From the NCBI GenBank assembly GCA_963790435.1, contig CAWBOI010000006.1, positions 124,001 through 188,000 of the forward strand: DNA of 64,000 nt. Direction: 5' to 3'. The translations under genes were made by a program, and so were the position numbers. The notes beneath the pieces were generated by a model. That model saw only the letters and a list, made by a program, of their open reading frames with translations, searched no databases and was not told where the DNA came from. Source of the stretch: Ilyomonas sp963790435 (GTDB lineage: Bacteria; Bacteroidota; Bacteroidia; Chitinophagales; Chitinophagaceae). Numbering within the stretch: the stretch's first letter is position 1; every line of letters starts with the position of its first letter. This document shows positions 19,157-26,934 of this stretch, piece after piece.

Positions 19157-20041
19157 ATGACAAACGATATTACAAAAGGTAACCGACTGCAATCTTTAAA
19201 GGGCAGCGATTACGAAATTGTTCCCAACGAACCTGACATTCGTGGCTGGGATGTAAGAGACGAAACCACGCGGCAGATTGGCAAAGTGGAAGATTTAATT
19301 TTTGATCCGCAAGCCCGTAAAGTGCGTTACATGGTGGTAAAAGTTGATAAGGCTTATGATAAACAATCCAACCGCGATGTGTTAGTTCCTATTGGTTTGG
19401 CAAGGCTGGAAAATACGGATGAAGACGCATTTTTACCCCGCATTACAACAGAACAGTTAGCCGCTTTACCACAGTACAATGGAACGGTTACTACAGAAAT
19501 GGAAAATACCATTCGCAATGTTTTGGCAGGCGCTGGCGGTGCTGTTTTGATGAACGAAGCCGCCAACAATGCGGATGAATTTTACAGCCACGATCATTTT
19601 AATGAAGCCAATTTATACGGCAAAAACAAAGAAGGTGAAACTATCATTCCGGTGATTGAGGAAAATATAAATATTGGAAAAGAAACTGTGGAAACTGGTG
19701 GCGCATATATACGTTCCAGAATTGTTGAGCAACCCGTTGAACAAACCATTCAGTTACAGGAAGAACATGTGCAGGTAGAAAGAACGCCGGTTGACAAGCC
19801 AGTTGGCAACACCGATTTTGATGCGTTTAAAGAAGGCGTGATTGAATTAAAAGAATATGCTGAAGTGCCGGTTGTAGCGAAAGAAGCACGCGTGGTAGAA
19901 GAAGTTGTGATTGGTAAAGAAGTAGCCGAACGCACTGAAACTATTAAGGATACTGTTCGCAAAACAGAAGTGGAAGTTGAAAATGTAACACCTCAAAATA
20001 ATACATCTTCAATAAAAAATGATGCAAAAACAAACTTGTAA
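19157..20041 (+). CDS. PRC-barrel domain protein with DUF2382
   Basis: The 294 residues contain an N-terminal PRC-barrel (WDVRDETTRQIGKVEDLIFD, then KVRYMVVKV, about 28-110) and a C-terminal DUF2382 (IIPVIEENINIGKETVETGG through DTVRKTEVEVENV). The PRC-barrel plus DUF2382 pairing is common in stress proteins of soil bacteria. Two exact GCAAAAACAAA words lie inside the gene (19620 and 20024), the second in the last codons (AKTNL). Confidence 0.88.
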   Translation: MTNDITKGNRLQSLKGSDYEIVPNEPDIRGWDVRDETTRQIGKVEDLIFDPQARKVRYMVVKVDKAYDKQSNRDVLVPIGLARLENTDEDAFLPRITTEQLAALPQYNGTVTTEMENTIRNVLAGAGGAVLMNEAANNADEFYSHDHFNEANLYGKNKEGETIIPVIEENINIGKETVETGGAYIRSRIVEQPVEQTIQLQEEHVQVERTPVDKPVGNTDFDAFKEGVIELKEYAEVPVVAKEARVVEEVVIGKEVAERTETIKDTVRKTEVEVENVTPQNNTSSIKNDAKTNL

Positions 20042-20063
20042 AGAAGAAGATGGTTTTTGCATG

Positions 20064-20101
20064 AAAACAAAAGCAGCAACGTACGTTGCTGCTTTTGTTT
20101 T
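20064..20101 (+). terminator. Perfect palindromic terminator after the DUF2382 cluster
   Basis: Arms of 19 bp (20064-20082 and 20083-20101) form a perfect 38-bp palindrome centred on ACGTACGT, ending in TTTTGTTTTTGTATG. The T-tract is one base short of the dispersed word, and the opposite end (TTGCATGAAAACAAAAGC) is a degenerate inverted copy. It can serve the convergent SDR gene as well. Confidence 0.88.
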
Positions 20102-20116
20102 TGTATGAATAAAAAA

Positions 20117-20899
20117 CTATGTAATCATTCTGTCCAGATGCGTGTAGCCGCCATCAACAAAAATAATTTGCCCCGTGGTGTGTGAAGAACAATCGCTTAG
20201 CAAAAAAACAACGGTGTCCGCAATCTCTTTCGGTTGTGTAAAACGATTGCCCAATGGTATGTGCGATGTGATGTGATGCAAGGTTTCTTCTGCATTGGTT
20301 TGGGCTTCAATCCAGGCAGCATATTGCGGTGTATCTACTTCGGCTGGCAACACTGCATTTACACGAATTTGGTAAGGCAATAACTCAACCGCCCATTCGC
20401 GCGTCAACGCATTCACGCCACCTTTTGCAGCTGCATAACCCGATGTGTTTCCCTGCCCGGTTACCGATACTTTAGAACCAATGTTTACAATGCTTCCCTT
20501 CGTTTTAATAAGATAAGGTAATGCATAATGAGCCATCGTAAAATACTGAACGAGGTTAGTGCGCAACGATTGCTCAAAGCCTTTTACAGAGCCGGTTTGA
20601 AGCCCGATTTTATCATTGGTTCCGGCATTGTTCACCAGGCCATCAATGCGGTTGTATTGTTTGATAACGGCATCAATTAAGTGCCTGCAACTTTCTTCTT
20701 CCGTAAGCTCAACAACAAGTGACAATGCGGTTTGTTTTTGCCCGATTATTTCATTTGCCAGCGCACTGCTTTTCTCTTTATTTCTATCGGCAATTACTAC
20801 AATGCCACCTTCCCTTGCTATCAACCTGCAAGTTGCTTCTCCAATGCCACTCGCGCCACCGGTTACAATATATACTTTGTTCTGCAGATGTAAGTTCAT
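20117..20899 (-). CDS. SDR family oxidoreductase, sugar dehydrogenase-like
   Basis: A classical short-chain dehydrogenase of 260 residues: TGGASGIG cofactor motif (residues 14-21), NNAGT, catalytic Ser in NIGSKVSVTG and the YAAAK motif (Tyr/Lys). The C terminus has the usual FVDGGYT. The ADRN sequence after the second strand suggests NAD preference. Its start overlaps the mutarotase stop by 4 bp, so the two are translationally coupled. The pairing suggests an L-fucose or L-rhamnose dehydrogenase of the oxidative route; substrate is inferred from the neighbour. Confidence 0.88.
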   Translation of the reverse strand: MNLHLQNKVYIVTGGASGIGEATCRLIAREGGIVVIADRNKEKSSALANEIIGQKQTALSLVVELTEEESCRHLIDAVIKQYNRIDGLVNNAGTNDKIGLQTGSVKGFEQSLRTNLVQYFTMAHYALPYLIKTKGSIVNIGSKVSVTGQGNTSGYAAAKGGVNALTREWAVELLPYQIRVNAVLPAEVDTPQYAAWIEAQTNAEETLHHITSHIPLGNRFTQPKEIADTVVFLLSDCSSHTTGQIIFVDGGYTHLDRMIT

Positions 20900-21240
20900 A
20901 CCTCCGTTTTTGACAGTTCAAAAATAGGCTTCATCAGCACCCATTTTTCTTCTCCTTTTGCCCAGGGCAAGGCTTGCTGGTATTTCCACATCAGCGTCTC
21001 CCATTGTTGCACATTTTCATCAGCAGCATCCATTTCGCTTTTTGTTTTTACATCAAAACTTTCGTTCACTTTCATTACCATAAACAAGCGGTTGCCGGTG
21101 CGGTAAATGTTCATGCTTTCAATGCCTGCATTTGTGATGCTGTCAACAATTTCTTTCGGCACATGCTGATGATGTTCTTCATATTCTGCTATGAGTTGTT
21201 CATCATCTTTTAAATCGAGTGCAAAACAAAACGTGCGCAT
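20896..21240 (-). CDS. L-rhamnose/L-fucose mutarotase-type protein
   Basis: The family of L-rhamnose mutarotases interconverts alpha and beta anomers of 6-deoxyhexoses. Family features are RTFCFALDLKDDEQLIAEYEEHH at the N terminus, with the first acidic/His cluster, NRLFMVMKV in the middle and a tryptophan-rich end (WETLMWKYQQALPWAKGEEKW). The start at 21240 (MRTFCFAL) fits family members better than the ATG two codons earlier. Length is normal (about 115 residues). It is the first gene of a two-gene operon with the SDR gene. Confidence 0.88.
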   Translation of the reverse strand: MRTFCFALDLKDDEQLIAEYEEHHQHVPKEIVDSITNAGIESMNIYRTGNRLFMVMKVNESFDVKTKSEMDAADENVQQWETLMWKYQQALPWAKGEEKWVLMKPIFELSKTEV

Positions 21241-21268
21241 GTCCATTTGTTTTTATGTTGATTAATAG

Positions 21269-21350
21269 AATAGTCCGAAAGTTAGAAAGTCCGTAAGTCC
21301 GAAAGTAAATGCTTGAGGCTTGTTCCTTGTTCCTTGAACCTTGTTTCTTA
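21269..21350. repeat. AGTCCGAAAGT and CTTGTTCCTTG low-complexity repeats
   Basis: An iterated AGTCCGAAAGTTAGAAAGTCC-like tract (21270-21307) is followed by GCTTGTTCCTTGTTCCTTGA and TTGTTTC units (21311-21350). The second part is the same family as at 9531 and 23836. No coding potential. Confidence 0.65.
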
Positions 21351-21359
21351 TCTCTATCC

Positions 21360-22016
21360 CTATAATCGTTCTAAATGCAAAGCACTAAAGTTTTGAAGGG
21401 ATGATAATTTCAAATCGGCGGCGCCCCAGCGCTCTTCTTTGTATTGCTTATAATCGGGCACTACAACGCATTTCATTCGTGCGGCTTTAGCAGCAATCAT
21501 TCCATAAAACGAATCTTCGAAAGCAACACAATGAGAGGGTTGTGATCCTAAAGTTTCTGCACAGTTTAAATATACCTGCGGATGCGGTTTCGGATACGGC
21601 AAATCGTGCCCAGATGCCGTACCATTTACATATTCTTTAATGCCACTTCTTTCCATCACTAACTGAATGAGTGAATCGGGTGAAGAAGAAGCAATGCCAA
21701 TCTTAAAACGGAGCGAATAAAACAAATTGAATACATGTGTTACACCCGGCATCATGTTGAAATTTTCATCAATCAATTCCAACGCACGGTTTATGATTTT
21801 ATCTTCAGCAACCGGTTCTTCTTTTTTATCAATGTTGAAATGGTCAAACCACCAATGTACATATTCGCGAACCCGCAAACCCGTGGTGATAATGTGCTGC
21901 TCCGGCGAAAGGCGAAACCCATAGTGTTTAAATACATCATTGGCAGCCATTCCCCATATGGGTTCGCTATCAATGAGCAAACCATCCATGTCAAAAATTA
22001 CTGTGTTCAGTTTCAT
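21360..22016 (-). CDS. HAD-IA family sugar phosphatase / beta-phosphoglucomutase-like
   Basis: HAD motif I is FDMDGLLIDSEPIWG (nucleophile Asp and acid Asp), motif II SSS in IGIASSSPDS, the motif III Lys in PYPKPHP and motif IV FEDSFYG. The capping domain between residues 15 and 90 is helical (C1 type). At 218 residues it resembles the hexitol phosphatase and 2-deoxyglucose-6-phosphatase group. Single gene; start is the ATG immediately before KLNTVIFDMDG. Confidence 0.9.
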   Translation of the reverse strand: MKLNTVIFDMDGLLIDSEPIWGMAANDVFKHYGFRLSPEQHIITTGLRVREYVHWWFDHFNIDKKEEPVAEDKIINRALELIDENFNMMPGVTHVFNLFYSLRFKIGIASSSPDSLIQLVMERSGIKEYVNGTASGHDLPYPKPHPQVYLNCAETLGSQPSHCVAFEDSFYGMIAAKAARMKCVVVPDYKQYKEERWGAADLKLSSLQNFSALHLERL

Positions 22017-22073
22017 GCCATCAAAAAGAAGTGCAAAGATAATCTGACTATGAGCTTATATAAAGCGTTTACA

Positions 22074-22118
22074 AAAACAAAAAGCTGTCTTGTAGGAAAC
22101 AAGACAGCTTTTTGTTTT
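22074..22118. terminator. Bidirectional terminator between the HAD and SIMPL genes
   Basis: Perfect 20-bp arms (22074-22093 and 22099-22118) surround a 5-nt loop, with A/T tracts on both sides. On the bottom strand the stem ends in CTTTTTGTTTTTGTAAAC, so it terminates the SIMPL gene. The tail and its inverted partner are variants of the dispersed CAAAAACAAA word. Confidence 0.88.
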
Positions 22119-22132
22119 ATCGAAATAATTTA

Positions 22133-22867
22133 TTACAGCAAAGCAAACACAACATTTGCTTCGTATTCAATTTTCATCTTTTTAAAATCAACGTTCATCG
22201 CAGGTTCGTTATCATCAGCATTTGCGATTTTGGCCATTGCAAACAAAGGACGTGGGGGATTATCGCCCAGTTCATTCGGCTCAGTAATGGTAACGGCATC
22301 ACCTACTTTTTCATTTATAGCAGACGCTAACGCAATGGCTTTTTCGCGTGCTGCTTTGATGGCTTCCTGTTTCATTTTTAAAGACAACTCTTCACGCTTG
22401 CTGTAATCGGTTTTGGCAATGTAAAAGTTCTGCGTGGCTTCATCATCCAGTTTGTTCACTAATTCATCCATTCTTTTCAGGCTGGCCACTTTTACCCAAT
22501 AAGTAATGCCGGCTTTCAAATCGGGGTTTTGCTTTTTGTTTTTCTTGTATTGATAGATGGTTCCATCATAACCCTGGTAGCTTTGTACAACAACATCCGT
22601 ATCGTTCAAGCCCAAACTTTTGCAAGCCGATAGAAAATTGTTTTTTATGGTTTCAATATCCACTTTGCCAGCCCCTTTTTTATCGTATTCCCGGAGGGTA
22701 ACGGCTATATAAATTTGGTCGGGCACAATTTCAATTTTTGCATTACCCGTGGCTGTAATGGTTCGTTGCATAGGAACATTGTTTTGTGCCTTCGAAGAAA
22801 GAAAGAAAAGACTGGCTGCAATAAAGAGAAATGCAAATTTGCCCATTGTTTGTTTTGTTGTTTTCAT
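22133..22867 (-). CDS. SIMPL domain-containing periplasmic protein
   Basis: Export signal at the N terminus (FAFLFIAASLFFLSSKAQ). The mature protein begins with the typical ITATGNAKIEIVPDQIYIAVTL and contains QSYQGYDGTIYQYKKNK and a helical region with YSKREELSLKMKQEAIKAAREKA, as in the SIMPL/DUF541 (YggE) family. Members affect oxidative stress resistance or immune signalling, but the molecular function is not established. Confidence 0.88.
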   Translation of the reverse strand: MKTTKQTMGKFAFLFIAASLFFLSSKAQNNVPMQRTITATGNAKIEIVPDQIYIAVTLREYDKKGAGKVDIETIKNNFLSACKSLGLNDTDVVVQSYQGYDGTIYQYKKNKKQNPDLKAGITYWVKVASLKRMDELVNKLDDEATQNFYIAKTDYSKREELSLKMKQEAIKAAREKAIALASAINEKVGDAVTITEPNELGDNPPRPLFAMAKIANADDNEPAMNVDFKKMKIEYEANVVFALL

Positions 22868-23056
22868 ACTGTTCGTTTTTATTGAAGGATAAAATGCAAA
22901 TCAGAATGCGATTACACAACAATGTTAGTGATAAACGATTGTCTTAACACATTATTTGCAGGAAATGGATTTTGCTGCTTTTGTTTTTGCCGATATTTTA
23001 GTTTGTTGCACAAATGATTTATCAATTTGATTGCTTATTTTCTTTTTATTTTGAGT

Positions 23057-23818
23057 ATGAAATGGTTTGCAGAAAAGGGTTCTATTGTTCGTAAAATCTG
23101 GGGTAGCGGCGATACCATCCTGTTTATTTTTGCAGGTTCGGCTGCTGAGTTTGCATTAAACAAAGCAGTTGACTGGCTCTACTTTACCGGCAGGCTTCCT
23201 GCCGATCCGTTAGGTCGTTTATTTTCAACGGTTACTTATGCACGACTGATTGTTTTTTCGGAAGAAGAAAAAGCGAATGCTGTGATTGATAAGATGGCGT
23301 TTATTCACGCAAAAGTAGAAGAGAACCGTGGTTCAAAAATACCCGATTGGGCTTACCGCGATGTGTTGTTTATGCTGATAGATTATTCCATTCGTGCATA
23401 TGAAGTGTTGGTAAGAAAATTATCTTATGAAGAAAAAGGCGAAGTGTTCCTAACCTTCAACAAAGTGGGCTTGCGTATGGGTTTGAAAGATTTGCCCAAC
23501 ACATTTGCTGAATGGTTACTGGCGCGTGAACAACACTTAAATGAAGACACTGTTTACAGCCAGTACACCGCAGATTTATTCCGCCAATATAAAAAACACC
23601 TTGGCGCCTTTCGCTATTTTTTATTAAGAGAAGGACAGAAGTTAGTCGTGCCAAAAAGAATAAACAAACTGCTTAGGTTGAGTAACGTTTCGCTGCTCAT
23701 TCCGGTTGTTTTCGTTTACAAATTGTTTCGTGCTGTGAAGTTAGATTGGTTTTTAAAAAGCCTTATTTTACCTAACGAATACAAGAAGCAAATTAAAGAG
23801 TTAGACGTAGTTTCATAA
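23057..23818 (+). CDS. Oxygenase MpaB family / DUF2236 protein
   Basis: The start is ATG 23057 (MKWFAEKGSIVRKIWG); the earlier frame start adds only a hydrophobic stretch. The 253 residues match the MpaB/latex-clearing DUF2236 fold: GSGDTILFIFAGSAAEF near the start, a helical bundle around DVLFMLIDYSIRAYEVL and the conserved region with TFAEWLLAREQHLNEDT. The family uses a b-type haem; mycophenolic acid and rubber oxygenases belong to it. The substrate here is unknown. Confidence 0.82.
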   Translation: MKWFAEKGSIVRKIWGSGDTILFIFAGSAAEFALNKAVDWLYFTGRLPADPLGRLFSTVTYARLIVFSEEEKANAVIDKMAFIHAKVEENRGSKIPDWAYRDVLFMLIDYSIRAYEVLVRKLSYEEKGEVFLTFNKVGLRMGLKDLPNTFAEWLLAREQHLNEDTVYSQYTADLFRQYKKHLGAFRYFLLREGQKLVVPKRINKLLRLSNVSLLIPVVFVYKLFRAVKLDWFLKSLILPNEYKKQIKELDVVS

Positions 23819-23835
23819 TTGTTTTCTTATTGGCT

Positions 23836-23937
23836 TCTACAACTTGTATCTTGTTCCTTGCCTCTTGTTTCCTGTAACTTGTATCTTCTTTCTTGTCTCT
23901 TACTCCTTGTTTCTTGAACCTTGTAACTTGTATCTTT
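23836..23937. repeat. ACTTGTATCTTGTTCCTTG tandem-like repeat
   Basis: About 100 bp of imperfect units combining CTTGTATCTT, GTTCCTTG, CTCTTGTTTC and CCTTGTAACTTG, directly before the aminotransferase start. Related tracts occur at 9531 and 21311. The frame through it is open, which makes a false N-terminal extension of the next gene. Confidence 0.75.
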
Positions 23938-23939
23938 TT

Positions 23940-25088
23940 ATGCTTTCTATTCAGTCAAAATTGCCCGATGTTGGCACTTCTATTTTCACTGTAATGAGCC
24001 GTTTGGCACAGGAACACAATGCGGTGAACATGGGCCAGGGCTTTCCCGATTTTCCAATGTCGCCAACATTGATAAATGCAGTTTGCAAAGCAATGAACGA
24101 AGGATATAACCAGTATGCGCACGCCAACGGGTTGCCCTTTTTACGCGAAGAAGTTTGCGCCCAAATCAAACGGTTATACAACGCAGATGTAAACTGGGAA
24201 ACAGAGATCACCATTGTGCCTGGCGCTTCGTATGCCATTGCCATTGCACTGGCTTGCTTACTGCACCATGGCGATGAAGTACTTGTGATTGAACCGGCTT
24301 ATGATAGTTATGTTCCCAACATTGTTGCCAATGGCGGCGTGCCGGTTTTTGTTTCGCTGCAATATCCCGATTATACAATTGATTGGGATGAAGTGAAGAA
24401 AAAAATTACGGCAAAAACTGGAGCTATTATCATCAATACACCACACAACCCAACGGGAAGTGTTTTGGAAGAAGAGGATATACAACAACTGATTAATATC
24501 ACACAAAACACAAACATTGTTTTGATCAGTGATGAAGTGTATGAACACCTGATTTACGATGGTAAACAACACCAAAGTATTGTAAAGTTTCCGGAGCTAA
24601 GGGAGCGCAGCTTTGCCTGTTTTTCGTTTGGCAAAACCTACCATTGTACGGGTTGGAAAATCGGCTATTGCATTGCCGGTGAAATGTTGATGAAAGAGTT
24701 TCGAAAGCTGCATCAGTTTACTGCTTTCAGCACAAATACGCCGATGCAGGTTGGCCTTGCAACTGTGCTGCAAAGCGAACCATCTTCCTCTTTATTAAGC
24801 CATTTCATGCAGCAAAAACGCGATTATTTTCGAAAGTTGATGAGCGATACATCTTTTGCTCCTTTGCCTTGTTTCGGCAGCTTTTTTCAGTGTTACAGCT
24901 ATGAAAATTTCAGTGATAAAAATGATAAAGAAATGGCGATTGATCTGGTGAAAGAACAAGGCGTTGCAACCATTCCGTTATCGGCTTTTTACCAAGATGC
25001 AACCGACAATAAAGTGTTGCGGTTTTGTTTTGCCAAGAAAGAAAGCACTTTAGAGGAAGCAGCTCACCGACTGCATCGCTTGCAATAA
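23940..25088 (+). CDS. PLP-dependent aminotransferase (methionine/kynurenine type)
   Basis: A class I/II aminotransferase of 382 residues starting at MLSIQSKLPDVGTSIFTVMS; the upstream open frame is translated repeat. Features: NMGQGFPDFPMSP, YNQYAHANGLPFLREEV, the PLP-ring Asp/Tyr region ISDEVYEHLIYDG and the Schiff-base Lys in FSFGKTYHCTGWKIGY. It is closest in motif to the YbdL methionine aminotransferases and kynurenine-oxoglutarate transaminases. It would act in methionine salvage or aromatic amino acid metabolism. Confidence 0.9.
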   Translation: MLSIQSKLPDVGTSIFTVMSRLAQEHNAVNMGQGFPDFPMSPTLINAVCKAMNEGYNQYAHANGLPFLREEVCAQIKRLYNADVNWETEITIVPGASYAIAIALACLLHHGDEVLVIEPAYDSYVPNIVANGGVPVFVSLQYPDYTIDWDEVKKKITAKTGAIIINTPHNPTGSVLEEEDIQQLINITQNTNIVLISDEVYEHLIYDGKQHQSIVKFPELRERSFACFSFGKTYHCTGWKIGYCIAGEMLMKEFRKLHQFTAFSTNTPMQVGLATVLQSEPSSSLLSHFMQQKRDYFRKLMSDTSFAPLPCFGSFFQCYSYENFSDKNDKEMAIDLVKEQGVATIPLSAFYQDATDNKVLRFCFAKKESTLEEAAHRLHRLQ

Positions 25089-25234
25089 AGTGTACAGATT
25101 TTGTTGCGCCCTGTTATTGTAATAACAGCTTCTTGTTAAAAGCATTTTCATAAAGCATCTATCACACCTGAATTTCGTATCTACCAAAATTGCTTTGTTT
25201 ATAAAAATGCTTTCGTACCTTGAAACACATAACT

Positions 25235-25750
25235 ATGAAACATCTTTTCTTTATCCTTTTTATTTTTTTATTCTTTTTTGGCAAGGCCCAGAAGCTGACA
25301 AGAATGGTTGATAGCTACTCCGGCGATAGCACCGTCAGTACAGGTTTTGATACATTGAGCTTAGGAAAATTAAATGAAAGCCACCCGATGCCTGACCGCG
25401 TAGTAGGCGTGAAAACAGTGCATAAAAAGCAAAGCCAGTACTGGCTGTTCTTTTATTTTTCAACATCCGACATTACGCAGCATCCGGTGAACATCAGCAA
25501 AAAGAACTTTGCTTATTTCGTAAAACCAAACAACGAATATTTGCGCATTCCATACACCGGAAAACCAACCACGTATTCGGGTAAAGACAATGCCGGATTC
25601 TTTCTCAACATAACTAACTATTTGGATCGCCTGCAGACTGCCAAAATCAAATTCATTCGTTTTGAAACGTCGCAACTGTATCACGAAATTATTCTTCCCG
25701 AAAACAAATCGAAGGCAATTGCCAATATTGTGAATATGCTTGTTGAGTGA
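25235..25750 (+). CDS. Hypothetical secreted protein (171 aa)
   Basis: The start is ATG 25235 (MKHLFFILFIFLFFFGKAQKL), giving a clean signal peptide; the frame begins five codons earlier at a TTG. The mature ~150 residues are mixed alpha/beta with SYSGDSTVSTGFDTLSLGK and an Asn/Lys-rich end. I do not recognise a family. It stands alone between the aminotransferase and the reductase. Confidence 0.6.
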   Translation: MKHLFFILFIFLFFFGKAQKLTRMVDSYSGDSTVSTGFDTLSLGKLNESHPMPDRVVGVKTVHKKQSQYWLFFYFSTSDITQHPVNISKKNFAYFVKPNNEYLRIPYTGKPTTYSGKDNAGFFLNITNYLDRLQTAKIKFIRFETSQLYHEIILPENKSKAIANIVNMLVE

Positions 25751-25761
25751 AGTTGATGTCG

Positions 25762-25796
25762 TCATTCCGCCCCACAGTACTGTGGAAGTGGAATGA
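25762..25796. repeat. Inverted repeat with 14-bp palindromic core
   Basis: TCATTCC (25762-25768) pairs with GGAATGA (25790-25796), around a perfect palindrome CCACAGTACTGTGG (25772-25785). It lies 11 bp after the stop of the hypothetical secreted protein and could terminate it. It shares the GTCATTCCGC arm with the element at 3441. Confidence 0.7.
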
Positions 25797-25864
25797 AGGC
25801 ACCCAAATTTCAAAACATATTACTAACAAACGCACCGGTTAAATTCATTGGTTTGGTTTTGCCC

Positions 25865-25872
25865 TAATTTTG
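25865..25872 (+). promoter_or_regulatory. -7 box of the YpdA-like gene
   Basis: TAATTTTG fits TAnnTTTG and ends 5 nt before the ATG, so the transcript would have almost no leader. A TTTGGTTTTGC word (25852-25862) ends 2 bp upstream of it. Confidence 0.5.
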
Positions 25873-25877
25873 TAAGT

Positions 25878-26861
25878 ATGAACAAATACGATGTGTTGAT
25901 TATTGGCGGCGGTCCCATTGGTTTGGCATGTGGCATTGCAGCAAAGAAAAACGGCTTGCGTTACATCATCATTGAAAAAGGGGCGCTGGTAAACAGCTTA
26001 TTCAATTACCCCCTTTTCATGACTTTTTTTTCAACGTCGGAACGTTTGGAAATTGGCGGCGTGCCGTTTATGAGTTTGAGCGCAAAGCCCGGCAGGCAGG
26101 AAGCCATCGAATATTATCGGAGAGTAAAACAATTTTATGATGTAAACATTCATCTGTTTGAAGAAGTAAAATCGGTTGAGAAAAAAGAAGAGAACCAGTT
26201 TGTTGTTACGACTTCAAAAGGAAAATACGAAGCAGAAAATGTAGTGATTTCAACCGGCTTTTACGATGTACCTGTGATGATGAACATACCCGGCGAAGAC
26301 CTGCCAAAAGTGAAGCATTATTACAAAGAGCCACATTTTTACGCGTTTCAAAGAGTGTTAGTCGTAGGCGCAAATAACAGCGCCGTGGATGCCGCTTTGG
26401 AAACCTGGCGGCGCGGCGCAGAAGTAACCATGGTGATACGCGGTGGTGAGATTGGAAAAGTAAAGTACTGGATAAAACCCGACATCGAAAACCGCATTAA
26501 AGAAGGCAGCATCAGGGCTTATTTTCATAGCTCGCTGGTAGAGATACGAGAAGGTGAAGTGGACATAGAAACGCCCGGTGGTTTGGTAACCACTGATAAC
26601 GATTGGGTGCTGGCAATGACAGGCTACAAACCCAATTTTAAAATGCTTCGCGGTTTTGGCGTTGCCCTCGCCGATAACGAAAAACAATGTCCCACTTACA
26701 ACCCCGAAACGATGGAAACCAATGTGCCGGGCATTTACCTTGCCGGCGTAGTGTGCGGAGGTATGGACACGCACATTTGGTTTATTGAAAATTCGCGCGA
26801 ACATGCTGATAGAATAGCCAAAGCCATTGTTGAAAAAAGGAAGGAAATGGTTTTAGGGTAA
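25878..26861 (+). CDS. YpdA family putative bacillithiol disulfide reductase
   Basis: A flavoprotein of 327 residues starting MNKYDVLIIGGGPIGLACG (FAD-binding GxGxxG), with a second dinucleotide fold around VVGANNSAVDAALETWRRGAEVTMV (NADPH). A C-terminal FAD segment (GIYLAGVVCGGMDTHIWF) follows. The thioredoxin-reductase CxxC is absent, as is typical of YpdA. In Firmicutes, YpdA reduces oxidised bacillithiol; Bacteroidota also make bacillithiol in some lineages. The earlier in-frame start would only add ten residues from the promoter region. Confidence 0.88.
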   Translation: MNKYDVLIIGGGPIGLACGIAAKKNGLRYIIIEKGALVNSLFNYPLFMTFFSTSERLEIGGVPFMSLSAKPGRQEAIEYYRRVKQFYDVNIHLFEEVKSVEKKEENQFVVTTSKGKYEAENVVISTGFYDVPVMMNIPGEDLPKVKHYYKEPHFYAFQRVLVVGANNSAVDAALETWRRGAEVTMVIRGGEIGKVKYWIKPDIENRIKEGSIRAYFHSSLVEIREGEVDIETPGGLVTTDNDWVLAMTGYKPNFKMLRGFGVALADNEKQCPTYNPETMETNVPGIYLAGVVCGGMDTHIWFIENSREHADRIAKAIVEKRKEMVLG

Positions 26862-26919
26862 AAACAAAAGAAGCTTTCATTTAACGCTTCTTTATCAGCG
26901 GAAGCGAGCGAGTAAAATT

Positions 26920-26927
26920 TACATTTG
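26920..26927 (+). promoter_or_regulatory. -7 box of the hypothetical gene at 26935
   Basis: TACATTTG matches TAnnTTTG and is followed by 7 nt before the ATG. No convincing -33 TTG seen. Confidence 0.5.
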
Positions 26928-26934
26928 TGAGACT

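Noticed and set aside
21735..22406. Long open frame on the top strand across the HAD phosphatase and SIMPL genes
   Set aside because: It is antisense to two conserved genes, reads low-complexity Phe/Ser sequence and has no recognisable domain.
23836..23937. CTTG-rich tract as a possible CRISPR array
   Set aside because: Units are 10-20 bp, imperfect, with no regular spacers, and no cas genes lie near.
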